Shown here in pieces: positions 27,460 through 35,099 of a stretch of DNA of 64,000 nucleotides (position 1 is its first letter; each line of letters starts with the position of its first letter). Source of the stretch: Schumannella soli (GTDB taxonomy: Bacteria; Actinomycetota; Actinomycetes; Actinomycetales; Microbacteriaceae); assembly GCF_006517435.1 (NCBI RefSeq), contig NZ_VHQG01000001.1, positions 183,959 through 247,958 on the forward strand, written 5' to 3'. Under the pieces are notes generated by a model. That model was not told the origin of the DNA. It saw nothing but the letters and a program-made list of their open reading frames with translations, and searched no databases. A program made the translations under genes and the position numbers.

Positions 27460-28287
27460 TCACCCGATCGGCGGGAGCAGCCCGCGCTCGCCCGAGACCA
27501 GCGCGGGCACGTGGGTGTACGCGAGGTCGAGGTGCGTGGCGATCGCATCGCGGGAGGCTCCCGCCTCGTGCGCGGCGATGATGAGCGCCTCCGCGTCGGC
27601 GGCGGCCTCACGCGCGGCCGCGTAGGCGGCGCGCGCCCGGGCAAGACTCGCGGCGGCGCGCTCGAGTGCCGCCGACTGCTCCGGCGTCGGCGGGGTCGCG
27701 ATCGCCGCGGGATCGCCTAGCGCGAAGCTCCAGTCGGCGACGGACTGCTCGCCGTGCTCGCGGGCATCCGCTGCGTCGCCGGGCGGCCCGTCGGGATCCG
27801 CCGCATCGACGCCCGGCGCCGAGCGCTCCTCCCCGCGGGCGAAGGCCAGTGCCTCGCGCACGAAGCCGAGAACGGCCTCCAGCTCGACATCGTCGCGGGG
27901 GCCATAGACGAAGAACTCGGTGCCGAAGTCGCCGTACTGATGCGGCTCGGCCCAGCCCAGGCCGGTCAGCTCGGCGCCGCGCTCCGGCGGCAGCACGAGG
28001 TGGAGCGAGGTGTCGTCCACGCCGTGCAGGTGAACCGGCTCGAGGCGCCCGTCAGGGGCGAGACCGGTCTCGGGCGCGCGATGGTCACGTCGATCGTCGA
28101 GGAAGACCGCGCGCGAGGATGCGGGCGAGACCTGGCTGTGCGCTTCGACCACGTCGGGCAGCGCGAACACCGCAGCGACGAGGCGCCCCCAGAGCTCCGG
28201 CGTCGAACGCTGGGTGAGCTGAGACTGCGGACCCTCGTTCGTGACCTCGGGGCGGTCGCCGGAGCGGCGCACGGGATCGGGGCTCAT
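27460..28287 (-). CDS. DUF5519 (luciferase-like) domain protein with C-terminal helical region
   Basis: 275 residues, function unknown. Residues about 85-150 (EPVHLHGVDDTSLHLVLP, then GWAEPHQYGD and FFVYGPRDDVELEAVLGFVR) resemble the DUF5519 family, annotated luciferase-like from weak similarity. The C-terminal 90 residues form an Ala/Arg-rich helix and end in a segment resembling a helix-turn-helix (EAGASRDAIATHLDLAYTHV). ATG 28287 overlaps the upstream gene by 4 bases, so the two are translationally coupled. Not a light-producing luciferase on this evidence. Confidence 0.65.
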   Translation of the reverse strand: MSPDPVRRSGDRPEVTNEGPQSQLTQRSTPELWGRLVAAVFALPDVVEAHSQVSPASSRAVFLDDRRDHRAPETGLAPDGRLEPVHLHGVDDTSLHLVLPPERGAELTGLGWAEPHQYGDFGTEFFVYGPRDDVELEAVLGFVREALAFARGEERSAPGVDAADPDGPPGDAADAREHGEQSVADWSFALGDPAAIATPPTPEQSAALERAAASLARARAAYAAAREAAADAEALIIAAHEAGASRDAIATHLDLAYTHVPALVSGERGLLPPIG

Positions 28288-29189
28288 GCGTCGAGCCGCG
28301 CCGCGACCTCGCCGAGGCGTCCGCGCGCATCCACCGCGTCGGGCGCCAGGTCGGGGTTGCCGGTGATCCGCTCGATCTCGCCGTCGAACCAGAAGTACAG
28401 ATCCGGGCTGATCAGGCCGCCCGGCAGGGGCCCGTACTGCCCGCTCGCGAAGCCGTCGACGACCGCTTTCAGCGCGCCGACCGCGACGAGCGACTGCGCA
28501 TCGCGCACCACGATCAGGGCGATGAGGCTGCGATGCGGCACCGCGAAGATGACGCCGTTCGGGGCCGGCCCGATCTCGGTGCGCACCAGGTTCTCCATGT
28601 TCGCGACCTTCGTGGCGATGAACAGCGAGTCGCCGACCAGGATCGTGATCTCGGAGCTGAGCGCGTCGCGCTCGTCGATCGGCTCCGCATCCGCGTTGCG
28701 CTGACCGAGCTCGTAGGCCTCGTCGACCCCGATCGCGAGATCGCCCAGCGCCGAGCCCGTCAGCGTCGCGACCGTGTCGGGGAAGTCGATGCCGAGCGCC
28801 AGCACGAGCCCCGGCGCGAGAGGACGGGCGTAGCCGAGGTCGGTCGGATCCTCCGGGCCGAGGTCGGCGAGCAGCCGGGTGCGGATCTGCGTGCGCAGCG
28901 CATCGGCGTCGAGCACCGTGTCGCGGTCGGCGTGCATCGCCGCGTCGACGATCGCGACGTGGTTCTGCACGAGCTCCGCCCACTGACGTCGCGGCGCTCC
29001 GTGGCACTGGGCGATGAGATTGCCCAGCTGGTAGCTCGTACTCGCATCCGCGCGCAGCAGCGGATTCGCCGGATCGCCGGTCGACTCGACCACCGTCTCG
29101 ATCCCCCGCTCGGCGAGCGCGGTGCGCGCCAGACGGGTCACCTCGGCGACCACATCGTCCTCCGACGGCTTTCTGCCGAACCAGCCCAT
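28284..29189 (-). CDS. Conserved hypothetical protein (DUF1444-like at best)
   Basis: 301 residues, cytosolic, without signal or membrane segment; not recognised with confidence. It starts MGWFGRKPSED and has an alpha/beta character with a hydrophobic core strand NGVIFAVPHRSLIALIVV and the late ISPDLYFWFDGEIERITG, faintly like DUF1444 (YtpQ) proteins. ATG 29189 is preferred since GGGG lies 6 bases upstream; ATG 29195 is alternative. It is the first gene of a pair with the DUF5519-like protein. Confidence 0.6.
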   Translation of the reverse strand: MGWFGRKPSEDDVVAEVTRLARTALAERGIETVVESTGDPANPLLRADASTSYQLGNLIAQCHGAPRRQWAELVQNHVAIVDAAMHADRDTVLDADALRTQIRTRLLADLGPEDPTDLGYARPLAPGLVLALGIDFPDTVATLTGSALGDLAIGVDEAYELGQRNADAEPIDERDALSSEITILVGDSLFIATKVANMENLVRTEIGPAPNGVIFAVPHRSLIALIVVRDAQSLVAVGALKAVVDGFASGQYGPLPGGLISPDLYFWFDGEIERITGNPDLAPDAVDARGRLGEVAARLDA

Positions 29190-29244
29190 GCTCATCCCCT
29201 CGACCCCGCCACCGTAGACCGCGCCGGCGACGCCTGAGCGGACC

Positions 29245-30465
29245 TCACCCGGCGGTTTCCGCTGCCCTCGGCGAATTGATGAGCACACGGATCACATCGG
29301 GCGCGAAGAAGCGACGCTTGTACGCGTCGGGGTTCACGACGTCGAGCACACCGAGATCGACCAGCTGCGAGATGAGCTTGTTGGCGCGCGGATAGGAGAG
29401 TCCCAGCTCGGCCTGCACACGGCCTACCGTGAACGACGGATTCCCGATGGCGAAGTCGATCAGCGAATGCGCAGTACCGGCTCGGAGCGGGGACTGACGC
29501 ACTCGTTCGTTGAGTTCGGTCTGAACTGCGACGAGTCCGAGCATCTGGCGTCGGGTCGATTCAGCGGACTGCCGGATACCGGCTGCGAAGAATCGCACGA
29601 ACCCATCCCAGTCACCACGGCTGCTGACAGCGAAGAGCCGGTCGTAGTATTCGGCACGCCGAGCTTCGAACCATGGCGAGACCGTCAGCGTCGGCTCGCT
29701 GAGCACGCCAGTCAGCATGAACGTGATGACGACGAGATAACGGCCGAGGCGGCCGTTGCCATCGCGATACGGGTGCAGCGTCTCGAACTGGTAGTGCGAC
29801 ATGGCCGCGAGAACGACTGGATCGATCTGAGCGCGATGGTCTGCGCGGAGCCAATCGACGAGGTCCCGGACCCCGGTCTCCAGGGCCAGTCCCGGGGGCG
29901 TCGGAACGAATCGTGCGGCGTGCGCGGGGAATCCGGATGCATCAGCTTCGGCGCGACGCCCGATGACGACCTGACCTCGCCGGAGATGCCCCGATTCCGA
30001 TTCCAGCGGAGTGCCGAGCATCAGAAGCCCTTGGAGCTCGCTTAAGAATCCCTCGGTCAGCGGCCACCCGGCAACTACACCATCGAAGCCGAAAGTCGCC
30101 ATTCGGACATAGTTGAGGATCTCGACCAGTTCAGCGCTCGCCGGTGCGTCCTCGTCAGCAGTGAGCACCTCGGCGAGCGGCGCATAGGTTCCTTCCAGCT
30201 CGGAGGTGCTCTGCGCCTCCCGTCGCAAGGTGGGCTGGCGCAGAAGCGTCGGGTCGGGAAGCTGGCGAGCTGTGCTGTCGAGCGCGGCAAGCGCCGCCCG
30301 GGCCTCGGCGACCGCCATGTAGGTCGCGTTGCTCAACTCGGGAGTGCTGTCAGGAAGCGGATCGGGAACGAATGCCTTGTGGCTCCACTCTCCCAGGGCG
30401 GGGTCGGCTCCGAAGATCGGAACAAGGCTCCCCGGAGCCGAGTTCGCAAACTGTTCGAGATCCAC
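29245..30465 (-). CDS. Fic-domain protein AMPylase with internal inhibitory helix (class II)
   Basis: 406 residues. The Fic core has H231 and R239 in HPYRDGNGRLGR, a full active-site motif with Tyr in place of the usual Phe. An inhibitory motif (S/T)xxxE(G/N) is present at T87-E91-G92 (TSELEG), in front of the core, as in class II Fic proteins. The C-terminal 90 residues contain a winged-helix (SFTVGRVQAELGLSYPRANK). Base composition is clearly less GC-rich than its neighbours, with rarer codons, which suggests transfer; it lies beside tRNA-Thr. Relatives AMPylate themselves or other proteins; the target here is unknown. Confidence 0.92.
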   Translation of the reverse strand: MDLEQFANSAPGSLVPIFGADPALGEWSHKAFVPDPLPDSTPELSNATYMAVAEARAALAALDSTARQLPDPTLLRQPTLRREAQSTSELEGTYAPLAEVLTADEDAPASAELVEILNYVRMATFGFDGVVAGWPLTEGFLSELQGLLMLGTPLESESGHLRRGQVVIGRRAEADASGFPAHAARFVPTPPGLALETGVRDLVDWLRADHRAQIDPVVLAAMSHYQFETLHPYRDGNGRLGRYLVVITFMLTGVLSEPTLTVSPWFEARRAEYYDRLFAVSSRGDWDGFVRFFAAGIRQSAESTRRQMLGLVAVQTELNERVRQSPLRAGTAHSLIDFAIGNPSFTVGRVQAELGLSYPRANKLISQLVDLGVLDVVNPDAYKRRFFAPDVIRVLINSPRAAETAG

Positions 30466-30482
30466 AATGAAAGCTTAGATGC

Positions 30483-30509
30483 CAATGACGATCATTGTGA
30501 TGATGTCAA
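30483..30509 (-). promoter_or_regulatory. fic upstream region: TTGACA and palindrome
   Basis: A perfect TTGACA on the minus strand (30504-30509) is followed 6 bases downstream by the palindrome CAATGA-CGA-TCATTG (30483-30497). The palindrome would overlap the core promoter and could be an operator, perhaps for Fic's own winged helix. No clear -10 is placed. Confidence 0.4.
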
Positions 30510-30569
30510 TGCTCGTGAAGTTGCATGAACATGGAGATCCCAAAGAAGCGGGAAGCACCGAAATAGGGA

Positions 30570-30597
30570 GAAGCCCCGGTCTCACGACCGGGGCTTC
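30570..30597 (-). terminator. Terminator after tRNA-Thr
   Basis: A perfect 12-bp stem (30570-30581 with 30586-30597) has a TCAC loop (plus-strand reading) and starts 6 bases past the tRNA 3' end. It is followed on the minus strand by a pyrimidine-rich stretch. Confidence 0.8.
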
Positions 30598-30603
30598 CAT
30601 CTG

Positions 30604-30676
30604 AGCCGCCTGTGGGAATCGAACCCACGACCTTCTCATTACGAGTGAGACGCTCTGCCGACTGAGCTAAGGCGGC
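30604..30676 (-). tRNA. tRNA-Thr (anticodon CGT)
   Basis: 73 nt. The acceptor stem pairs GCCGCCT with AGGCGGC, discriminator T. The D arm is GCTC...GAGC, the anticodon arm TCTCA-CTCGTAA-TGAGA with anticodon CGT (codon ACG), and the T arm GTGGG-TTCGATT-CCCAC. CCA is not encoded. It lies between fic and the TetR gene. Confidence 0.97.
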
Positions 30677-30786
30677 GTGCACCGTGAACGGTGGCACAGC
30701 AGACGAGCATAGCCGATGCGAGCGGCTGCTCCTGCACCGCGTCCGCGGGGCGGAGTCCGACCCGCACGATGCCCGCCGGTGAGGCG

Positions 30787-31455
30787 TCAGCCGTCGAGGC
30801 GGATCGTCTCGCGCAGCGCCGCGAAGGCGCGGCGCACCATCGTCGTCAGGTCGTCGTCGCCCTCGTGGTCGGCCCACGCGATCCAGGCGTGCCGGAGGGC
30901 GCCGGACGCCGAGAACACGAGCAGGCGCGCGCGCAGGAACGCCGCCTCGGCGTCGGCGAAGGTCTCCGGATGCTGCGCCGCGAGCCGCTGGGCGACCACC
31001 CCGGCGAGCTCGAGCTCGTACTCGCGCATGCCGGTCATGCGCTGGGCGACGAGCTGCGGCGACACCTTGACCAGCTCACGGCGCAGCAGCACGACCTCGC
31101 GGTCGGCGAGCGTCGCATCCACCGAGGCGACGACCAGCTCGGCGAGGTCGTCGAGCAGCAGGCCGCGGGCGGCGACAAAGGCCTGGATGTGCTCGGCGGC
31201 CGGCAACGACGGCAGCTCGCCCGAGACCGCCTCCTCCTTCGACGCGAAGTAGTTGAAGAAGGTGCGCGGCGAGACGTCGGCGAGACGGCTGATCTCGTCG
31301 ACCGTCGCCCCGTCGATGCCGCGCTCCTTCACCAGCTGCGCTGCCGCGAGCAGGATCGCGCGGCGGGTCGCACGGCGCTTGCGCTCGCGCAGGCCGACCG
31401 GCTCGTCGGCCTCGGAGGCGTCGCGGTCGGAGGTCGTGTCGCGCGTGTCGCTCAT
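30787..31455 (-). CDS. TetR-family transcriptional regulator
   Basis: 222 residues. The N-terminal TetR helix-turn-helix covers about residues 28-75, with RRAILLAAAQLVKERGIDGATVDE (in parts: AAAQLVKERGIDGATVDEI) and ADVSPRTFFNYFASKEEAV. The C-terminal ligand domain is all-helical and not assignable. ATG 31455 shares one base with the stop of the upstream S33 peptidase gene (TGATG), so it may control the peptidase or an unlinked exporter. It is the last gene of the topA-tmk-holB-peptidase-tetR run. Confidence 0.9.
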   Translation of the reverse strand: MSDTRDTTSDRDASEADEPVGLRERKRRATRRAILLAAAQLVKERGIDGATVDEISRLADVSPRTFFNYFASKEEAVSGELPSLPAAEHIQAFVAARGLLLDDLAELVVASVDATLADREVVLLRRELVKVSPQLVAQRMTGMREYELELAGVVAQRLAAQHPETFADAEAAFLRARLLVFSASGALRHAWIAWADHEGDDDLTTMVRRAFAALRETIRLDG

Positions 31456-33059
31456 CAGCAGTCCGGGTCTCTCGTCGGGACCTCGTCGTCGAGGAAGAAG
31501 CCGTCGACCGCGTCGTTCACACACGAGTTCGACTTGTTGTAGGCGGTGTGGCCCTCGCCGTGGTAGGTCACGAGGTGGCCGTTCTGCAGCTGCTTCGCCA
31601 TCGCCTGAGCCCACACGTACGGCGTCGCCGGGTCGTTGGTCGTGCCCACGACGATGATGGGGGCCGAGCCGTCGGCGCTGATCGCGACGCGGTCGCGCGT
31701 GCCCTGGAACGGCCAGCCGACGCATCCGACACCGCCGTAGGCCATCTGCGGACCGAAGAGCGGCGCCTCGGCCGCCAGCGTCACAGCCTGCTGCCGCATG
31801 GTCGCGGGATCGGCGTCGTCGTTCTTGTAGTCGAGGCAGTTGATCGAGATGAACGCCTCGGTCGAGTTGTCGGCGTAGTCGCCCTTGTCGTCGCGCGAGT
31901 AGTAGGCGTCGGCGAGCTTGAACGCGATCTCGGCACTGCCGCTGAACACGTCGGCGAAGAGCTGGTCGAGGTAGGGCCAGCTCTCCTTGCTGTAGAGCGG
32001 GTAGATGATCGCGGTGAACAGCGCGCTCGTGCCCAGCTCGCGGCCGTCGGAGTTGCGGATGGGGCTCGCCTGAACGCTGGCGAACAGCTGCTCGACCTCG
32101 GCGACCGAGTCGTCGACGGTGCCGGCGAAGGGGCATCCCTTGCGGGTCAGGCAGTCCTTCAGATAGGCGCGGAAGGCGCTCTCGAAGCCCTTCGCCTGCG
32201 TGAGCGTCACATCGAAGTCGCTTGTCGCCGGGTCGAGCGCGCCGTCGAGCACGAGGTGGCCGGTCTTCTTCGGGAACAGGTCGGCGTAGGTCGCGCCGAG
32301 GAAGGTGCCGTACGAGTAGCCGAGGTAGTTGAGCTTCTTGTCGCCGAGCGCCGCACGCAGCATGTCGAGGTCGCGCGCGGCGCTGACGGTGTCGACGTGC
32401 CCGAGCAGCTCGCCCGTGCCCTTCAGGCAGTCCTGACCGAACTGCTGGTTGCTCTTCTCGGCCGCGGCGAGCCACTCGGCGCTGCCCGGCACGCCGGGCG
32501 TGATGCCGTAGATGTAGTCGTCGAAGGCCTTCGGGTCGGTGTAGCAGCTGACCGCGCTGGAGTGGCCGACCCCGCGCGGGTCGAAGCCGACGATGTCGTA
32601 GCTCGCCTGCAGCTTCTTGCTCGTGGCGTAGTCGACGCTGTCGCGCACGAAGTCGTAGCCCGATCCGCCGGGGCCGCCGGGGTTGATGAGCAGCGATCCC
32701 TTCGCGGTGCCGCTCGTCGCGGGCTGGCGGATCAGCGCCAGGTCGATCGTCTCCCCGGACGGGTCGGCCCAGTCGAGCGGCGCCTTCGCGGTCGCGCACT
32801 GCATGCCGTCGCTGCAGCCCTTCCAGGCCAGCTTCTGCTGGTAGTAGGGCTTGAGCGCCGCATCCACCTTCTCGTCCGACGGCGTGGACGTGCGGCTGCC
32901 CTGCGGCGGGAGGAACCACTGCACGCAGCCGCTGAGCCCGACCGCGAGCGCCGCCGCGAGGGCGACGACGGCGAGGCCGCGGCGGCGGGCGACGCGCGGC
33001 GAGTGGGCAGGGCGATCGGACGCGGTGGACGGGTTGGATGCGGTGGACGCTCGGCTCAT
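31455..33059 (-). CDS. Secreted lipoprotein alpha/beta-hydrolase, S33 tripeptidyl aminopeptidase type
   Basis: 534 residues. The signal peptide ends in the lipobox LSGC with C45 as the lipid-modified residue, so it is anchored on the outer face of the membrane. The fold is of the TAP/SlpD-SlpE type: oxyanion region LLINPGGPGGSGYDF, nucleophile Ser in GYSYG, acid Asp in GTTNDPATPY and His in GEGHTAY. TAP_C-like C-terminal sequence is present. Streptomyces relatives remove tripeptides from secreted proteins. ATG 33059 overlaps holB by 4 bases. Confidence 0.9.
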   Translation of the reverse strand: MSRASTASNPSTASDRPAHSPRVARRRGLAVVALAAALAVGLSGCVQWFLPPQGSRTSTPSDEKVDAALKPYYQQKLAWKGCSDGMQCATAKAPLDWADPSGETIDLALIRQPATSGTAKGSLLINPGGPGGSGYDFVRDSVDYATSKKLQASYDIVGFDPRGVGHSSAVSCYTDPKAFDDYIYGITPGVPGSAEWLAAAEKSNQQFGQDCLKGTGELLGHVDTVSAARDLDMLRAALGDKKLNYLGYSYGTFLGATYADLFPKKTGHLVLDGALDPATSDFDVTLTQAKGFESAFRAYLKDCLTRKGCPFAGTVDDSVAEVEQLFASVQASPIRNSDGRELGTSALFTAIIYPLYSKESWPYLDQLFADVFSGSAEIAFKLADAYYSRDDKGDYADNSTEAFISINCLDYKNDDADPATMRQQAVTLAAEAPLFGPQMAYGGVGCVGWPFQGTRDRVAISADGSAPIIVVGTTNDPATPYVWAQAMAKQLQNGHLVTYHGEGHTAYNKSNSCVNDAVDGFFLDDEVPTRDPDC

Positions 33060-34213
33060 GCGGCGGCTCCGGAGCTCGGGCGGCTGCGCACCGCGGTGAT
33101 CAGGGCGGCCTCGAGGGCGAGGGCGGGGGCGACGTTGCCGGTGATGCGCTCGCGCGCTTCAGCCAGGGCGTCGAGGGTCGCGAGCGTCTGCGGCGCCGAG
33201 CAGGTCGCGGCGGCGGCCTCGAGCTTGTCGAGGATCGCGAGGTTCACCAGCTGGGCGCGGTCGAGGTCGAGCCCGAGCTGCAGCAGCAGGATGTCGCGGT
33301 AGAGCGAGAGCAGGTCGACGAGGATGCGGTCGATCCCGTCGCGCAGACTTCGAGTGGCGCGGCGCTTCTGGTCTTCTTCGAGGTTCTTGAGCTGGCTGCG
33401 CAGCGCCGGCGGAACGGTGCCACCGGGTTCGATGCCGAGCGAGCGCAGCACCTCGTCGCGTTCGCGGTGGTCGCGCTCTTCGGTGATCGCGCTCGCGTCG
33501 GCGCCGGCGACCTCGAGCAGCTCGGCGGCGGCGCGCACGGCGCCGGGGACGGAACGCAGACCGAGCGCGAGGTCGAGCGTGCTGCTGCGGCGGCGGCGCG
33601 CCTCGTCGTCGGTCGCGAGACGCCGCGCCATGCCGATGTGCGACTGTGCCTCGCGGGCCGCGCGCGCGGCGACATCCGCCGGCACGTTCTCCCGACGGGC
33701 GATGAGCTCGGCGACCTCGGCGACGGTCGGGATGCCGAGGCGCACGCTGCGCACGCGCGAGCGGATCGTCGGCAGCAGATCCGCCTCGCTCGGGGCGCAG
33801 AGGATCCAGATCGTGCGCTCCGGCGGCTCTTCGAGGGCCTTGAGCAGCACGTTGCTGGTGCGTTCGGGCATCCGGTCGGCGTCTTCGATGACGATCACGC
33901 GGTAGCGGCCGACCGAGGGTGAGAACTGGCTCGCCGTGACGAGCTTGCGCACCTCGTCGATCGTGATCACGACCTTCTCGGTGCTGAGCACGGAGAGGTC
34001 GGGATGCGTGCGGGCGTCGACCTGCGCGTCGGTCGCCTCCTCCTGCCCTGGCCGCGCCAGGAGGGCACTGGCGAAGGCGTAGGCGAGGGTCGAGCGGCCG
34101 GATCCGGGCGGGCCCGTGATCAGCCAGGAGTGGGCGAGTCCCTGCCCCGTCTCGGCGGCGCGACGCACGGAGGCGACGGCATCGGCCTGGCCGATGAGGT
34201 CGTTCCAGCCCAT
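33056..34213 (-). CDS. holB: DNA polymerase III subunit delta'
   Basis: Clamp-loader subunit, 385 residues. It starts GWNDLIGQADAVASVRRA, and a Walker-A-like GPPGSGRSTL and Walker B VIVIEDADRM are present, followed by NVLLKALEEPPERTIWIL. The C-terminal collar domain is helical. The four-Cys zinc module usual between strands in delta' and DnaX is missing (the region reads DAQVDARTHPDLSVL). The SRC motif is reduced to SRV. It is coupled to the downstream peptidase gene and follows tmk after a 200-base gap in which nothing further is seen. Confidence 0.93.
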   Translation of the reverse strand: MGWNDLIGQADAVASVRRAAETGQGLAHSWLITGPPGSGRSTLAYAFASALLARPGQEEATDAQVDARTHPDLSVLSTEKVVITIDEVRKLVTASQFSPSVGRYRVIVIEDADRMPERTSNVLLKALEEPPERTIWILCAPSEADLLPTIRSRVRSVRLGIPTVAEVAELIARRENVPADVAARAAREAQSHIGMARRLATDDEARRRRSSTLDLALGLRSVPGAVRAAAELLEVAGADASAITEERDHRERDEVLRSLGIEPGGTVPPALRSQLKNLEEDQKRRATRSLRDGIDRILVDLLSLYRDILLLQLGLDLDRAQLVNLAILDKLEAAAATCSAPQTLATLDALAEARERITGNVAPALALEAALITAVRSRPSSGAAA

Positions 34214-34415
34214 AGGGTCCTCTCGCTGCGCCGGCGGGCGGGTGCATGCCGGTCGAGTCGGTGATCGCTCGAGCCGGGGCGGATGCCGGGCGGGTCGGGC
34301 TCAGCCTAACCGGCGCGTCCGACGCGATCCGGTGAGCACGCCCGGCTCTCTCGTGCGGTGCGGCGGAGCCGATGCGCGCGCTCGGGTCCGGACACGGGGT
34401 GCGGGCGCGGATCCG

Positions 34416-35099
34416 TCAGGCGCGGGCGTCGATCAGCTGCTCGACCCGGTCGCGGATGTCGGCGGCGATGTCGTCGATCGCGCGCCGGGCATCCAGCACC
34501 AGGAAGCGCTCGGGCTCGGCGGCGGCGAGTTCGAGATAGGCGGCGCGCACGCGGCCGTGGAAGTCGCTCTTCTCGGCCTCGAGCCGGTCGTAGCGGTCGC
34601 GCGCGGCATCCAGTCGGCCGCGCCCTTCGCCCTCGTGCAGGTCGAGCAGCACGGTGAGGTCGGGCAGCAGCCCTTCGGCGGCCCAGAGCGACAGGTCGCG
34701 GATCTCGGTGCCGTCGAGCACCCGGCCGGCGCCCTGGTAGGCGACGGAGGAATCGAGGTAGCGGTCCTGCAGCACGACCTCGCCGCGTTCCAGGGCGGGG
34801 CGCACGACGGTGGCGATGTGGTGCGCGCGGTCGGCGGCGTAGATCAGCGCCTCTGCGCGGGGCGCGATGTACCCGCGCCGATGCAGCACGATCTCGCGCA
34901 GCTCGAGGCCGAGCTCGCTGCCGCCGGGCTCGCGAGTGCGGGTCAGGGTCTCGCCGCGGTCGGTGAGCCAGTCGGCGAGGATGCCCTGCTGCGTGGTCTT
35001 GCCCGAGCCGTCGCCGCCTTCGAAGGTGATGAAGAGGCCGCGTGCCGATCCGCTCGCCGCATTCGCGACGACGTGGTCGGCCACTCCGTCGCCGGTCAC
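34416..35099 (-). CDS. tmk: Thymidylate kinase
   Basis: Phosphorylates dTMP to dTDP. It has 227 residues, with the P-loop FEGGDGSGKTTQ near residue 26, the DRYLDSSVAYQGAGR motif and a LID region rich in Arg (ARDRYDRLEAEKSDFHGRV). The N-terminus of about 20 residues before the first strand is longer than in most homologues. ATG 35099 overlaps the topA stop by 4 bases. Confidence 0.95.
   Translation of the reverse strand: MTGDGVADHVVANAASGSARGLFITFEGGDGSGKTTQQGILADWLTDRGETLTRTREPGGSELGLELREIVLHRRGYIAPRAEALIYAADRAHHIATVVRPALERGEVVLQDRYLDSSVAYQGAGRVLDGTEIRDLSLWAAEGLLPDLTVLLDLHEGEGRGRLDAARDRYDRLEAEKSDFHGRVRAAYLELAAAEPERFLVLDARRAIDDIAADIRDRVEQLIDARA

Noticed and set aside
27460..28287. Functional bioluminescence luciferase
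   Set aside because: Likeness is only to the DUF5519 family name; there are no bacterial luciferase motifs or lux partners.
29190..30700. Genomic island with integrase at tRNA-Thr
   Set aside because: No integrase, transposase or direct repeat of the tRNA end is visible; only the composition of the Fic gene is unusual.
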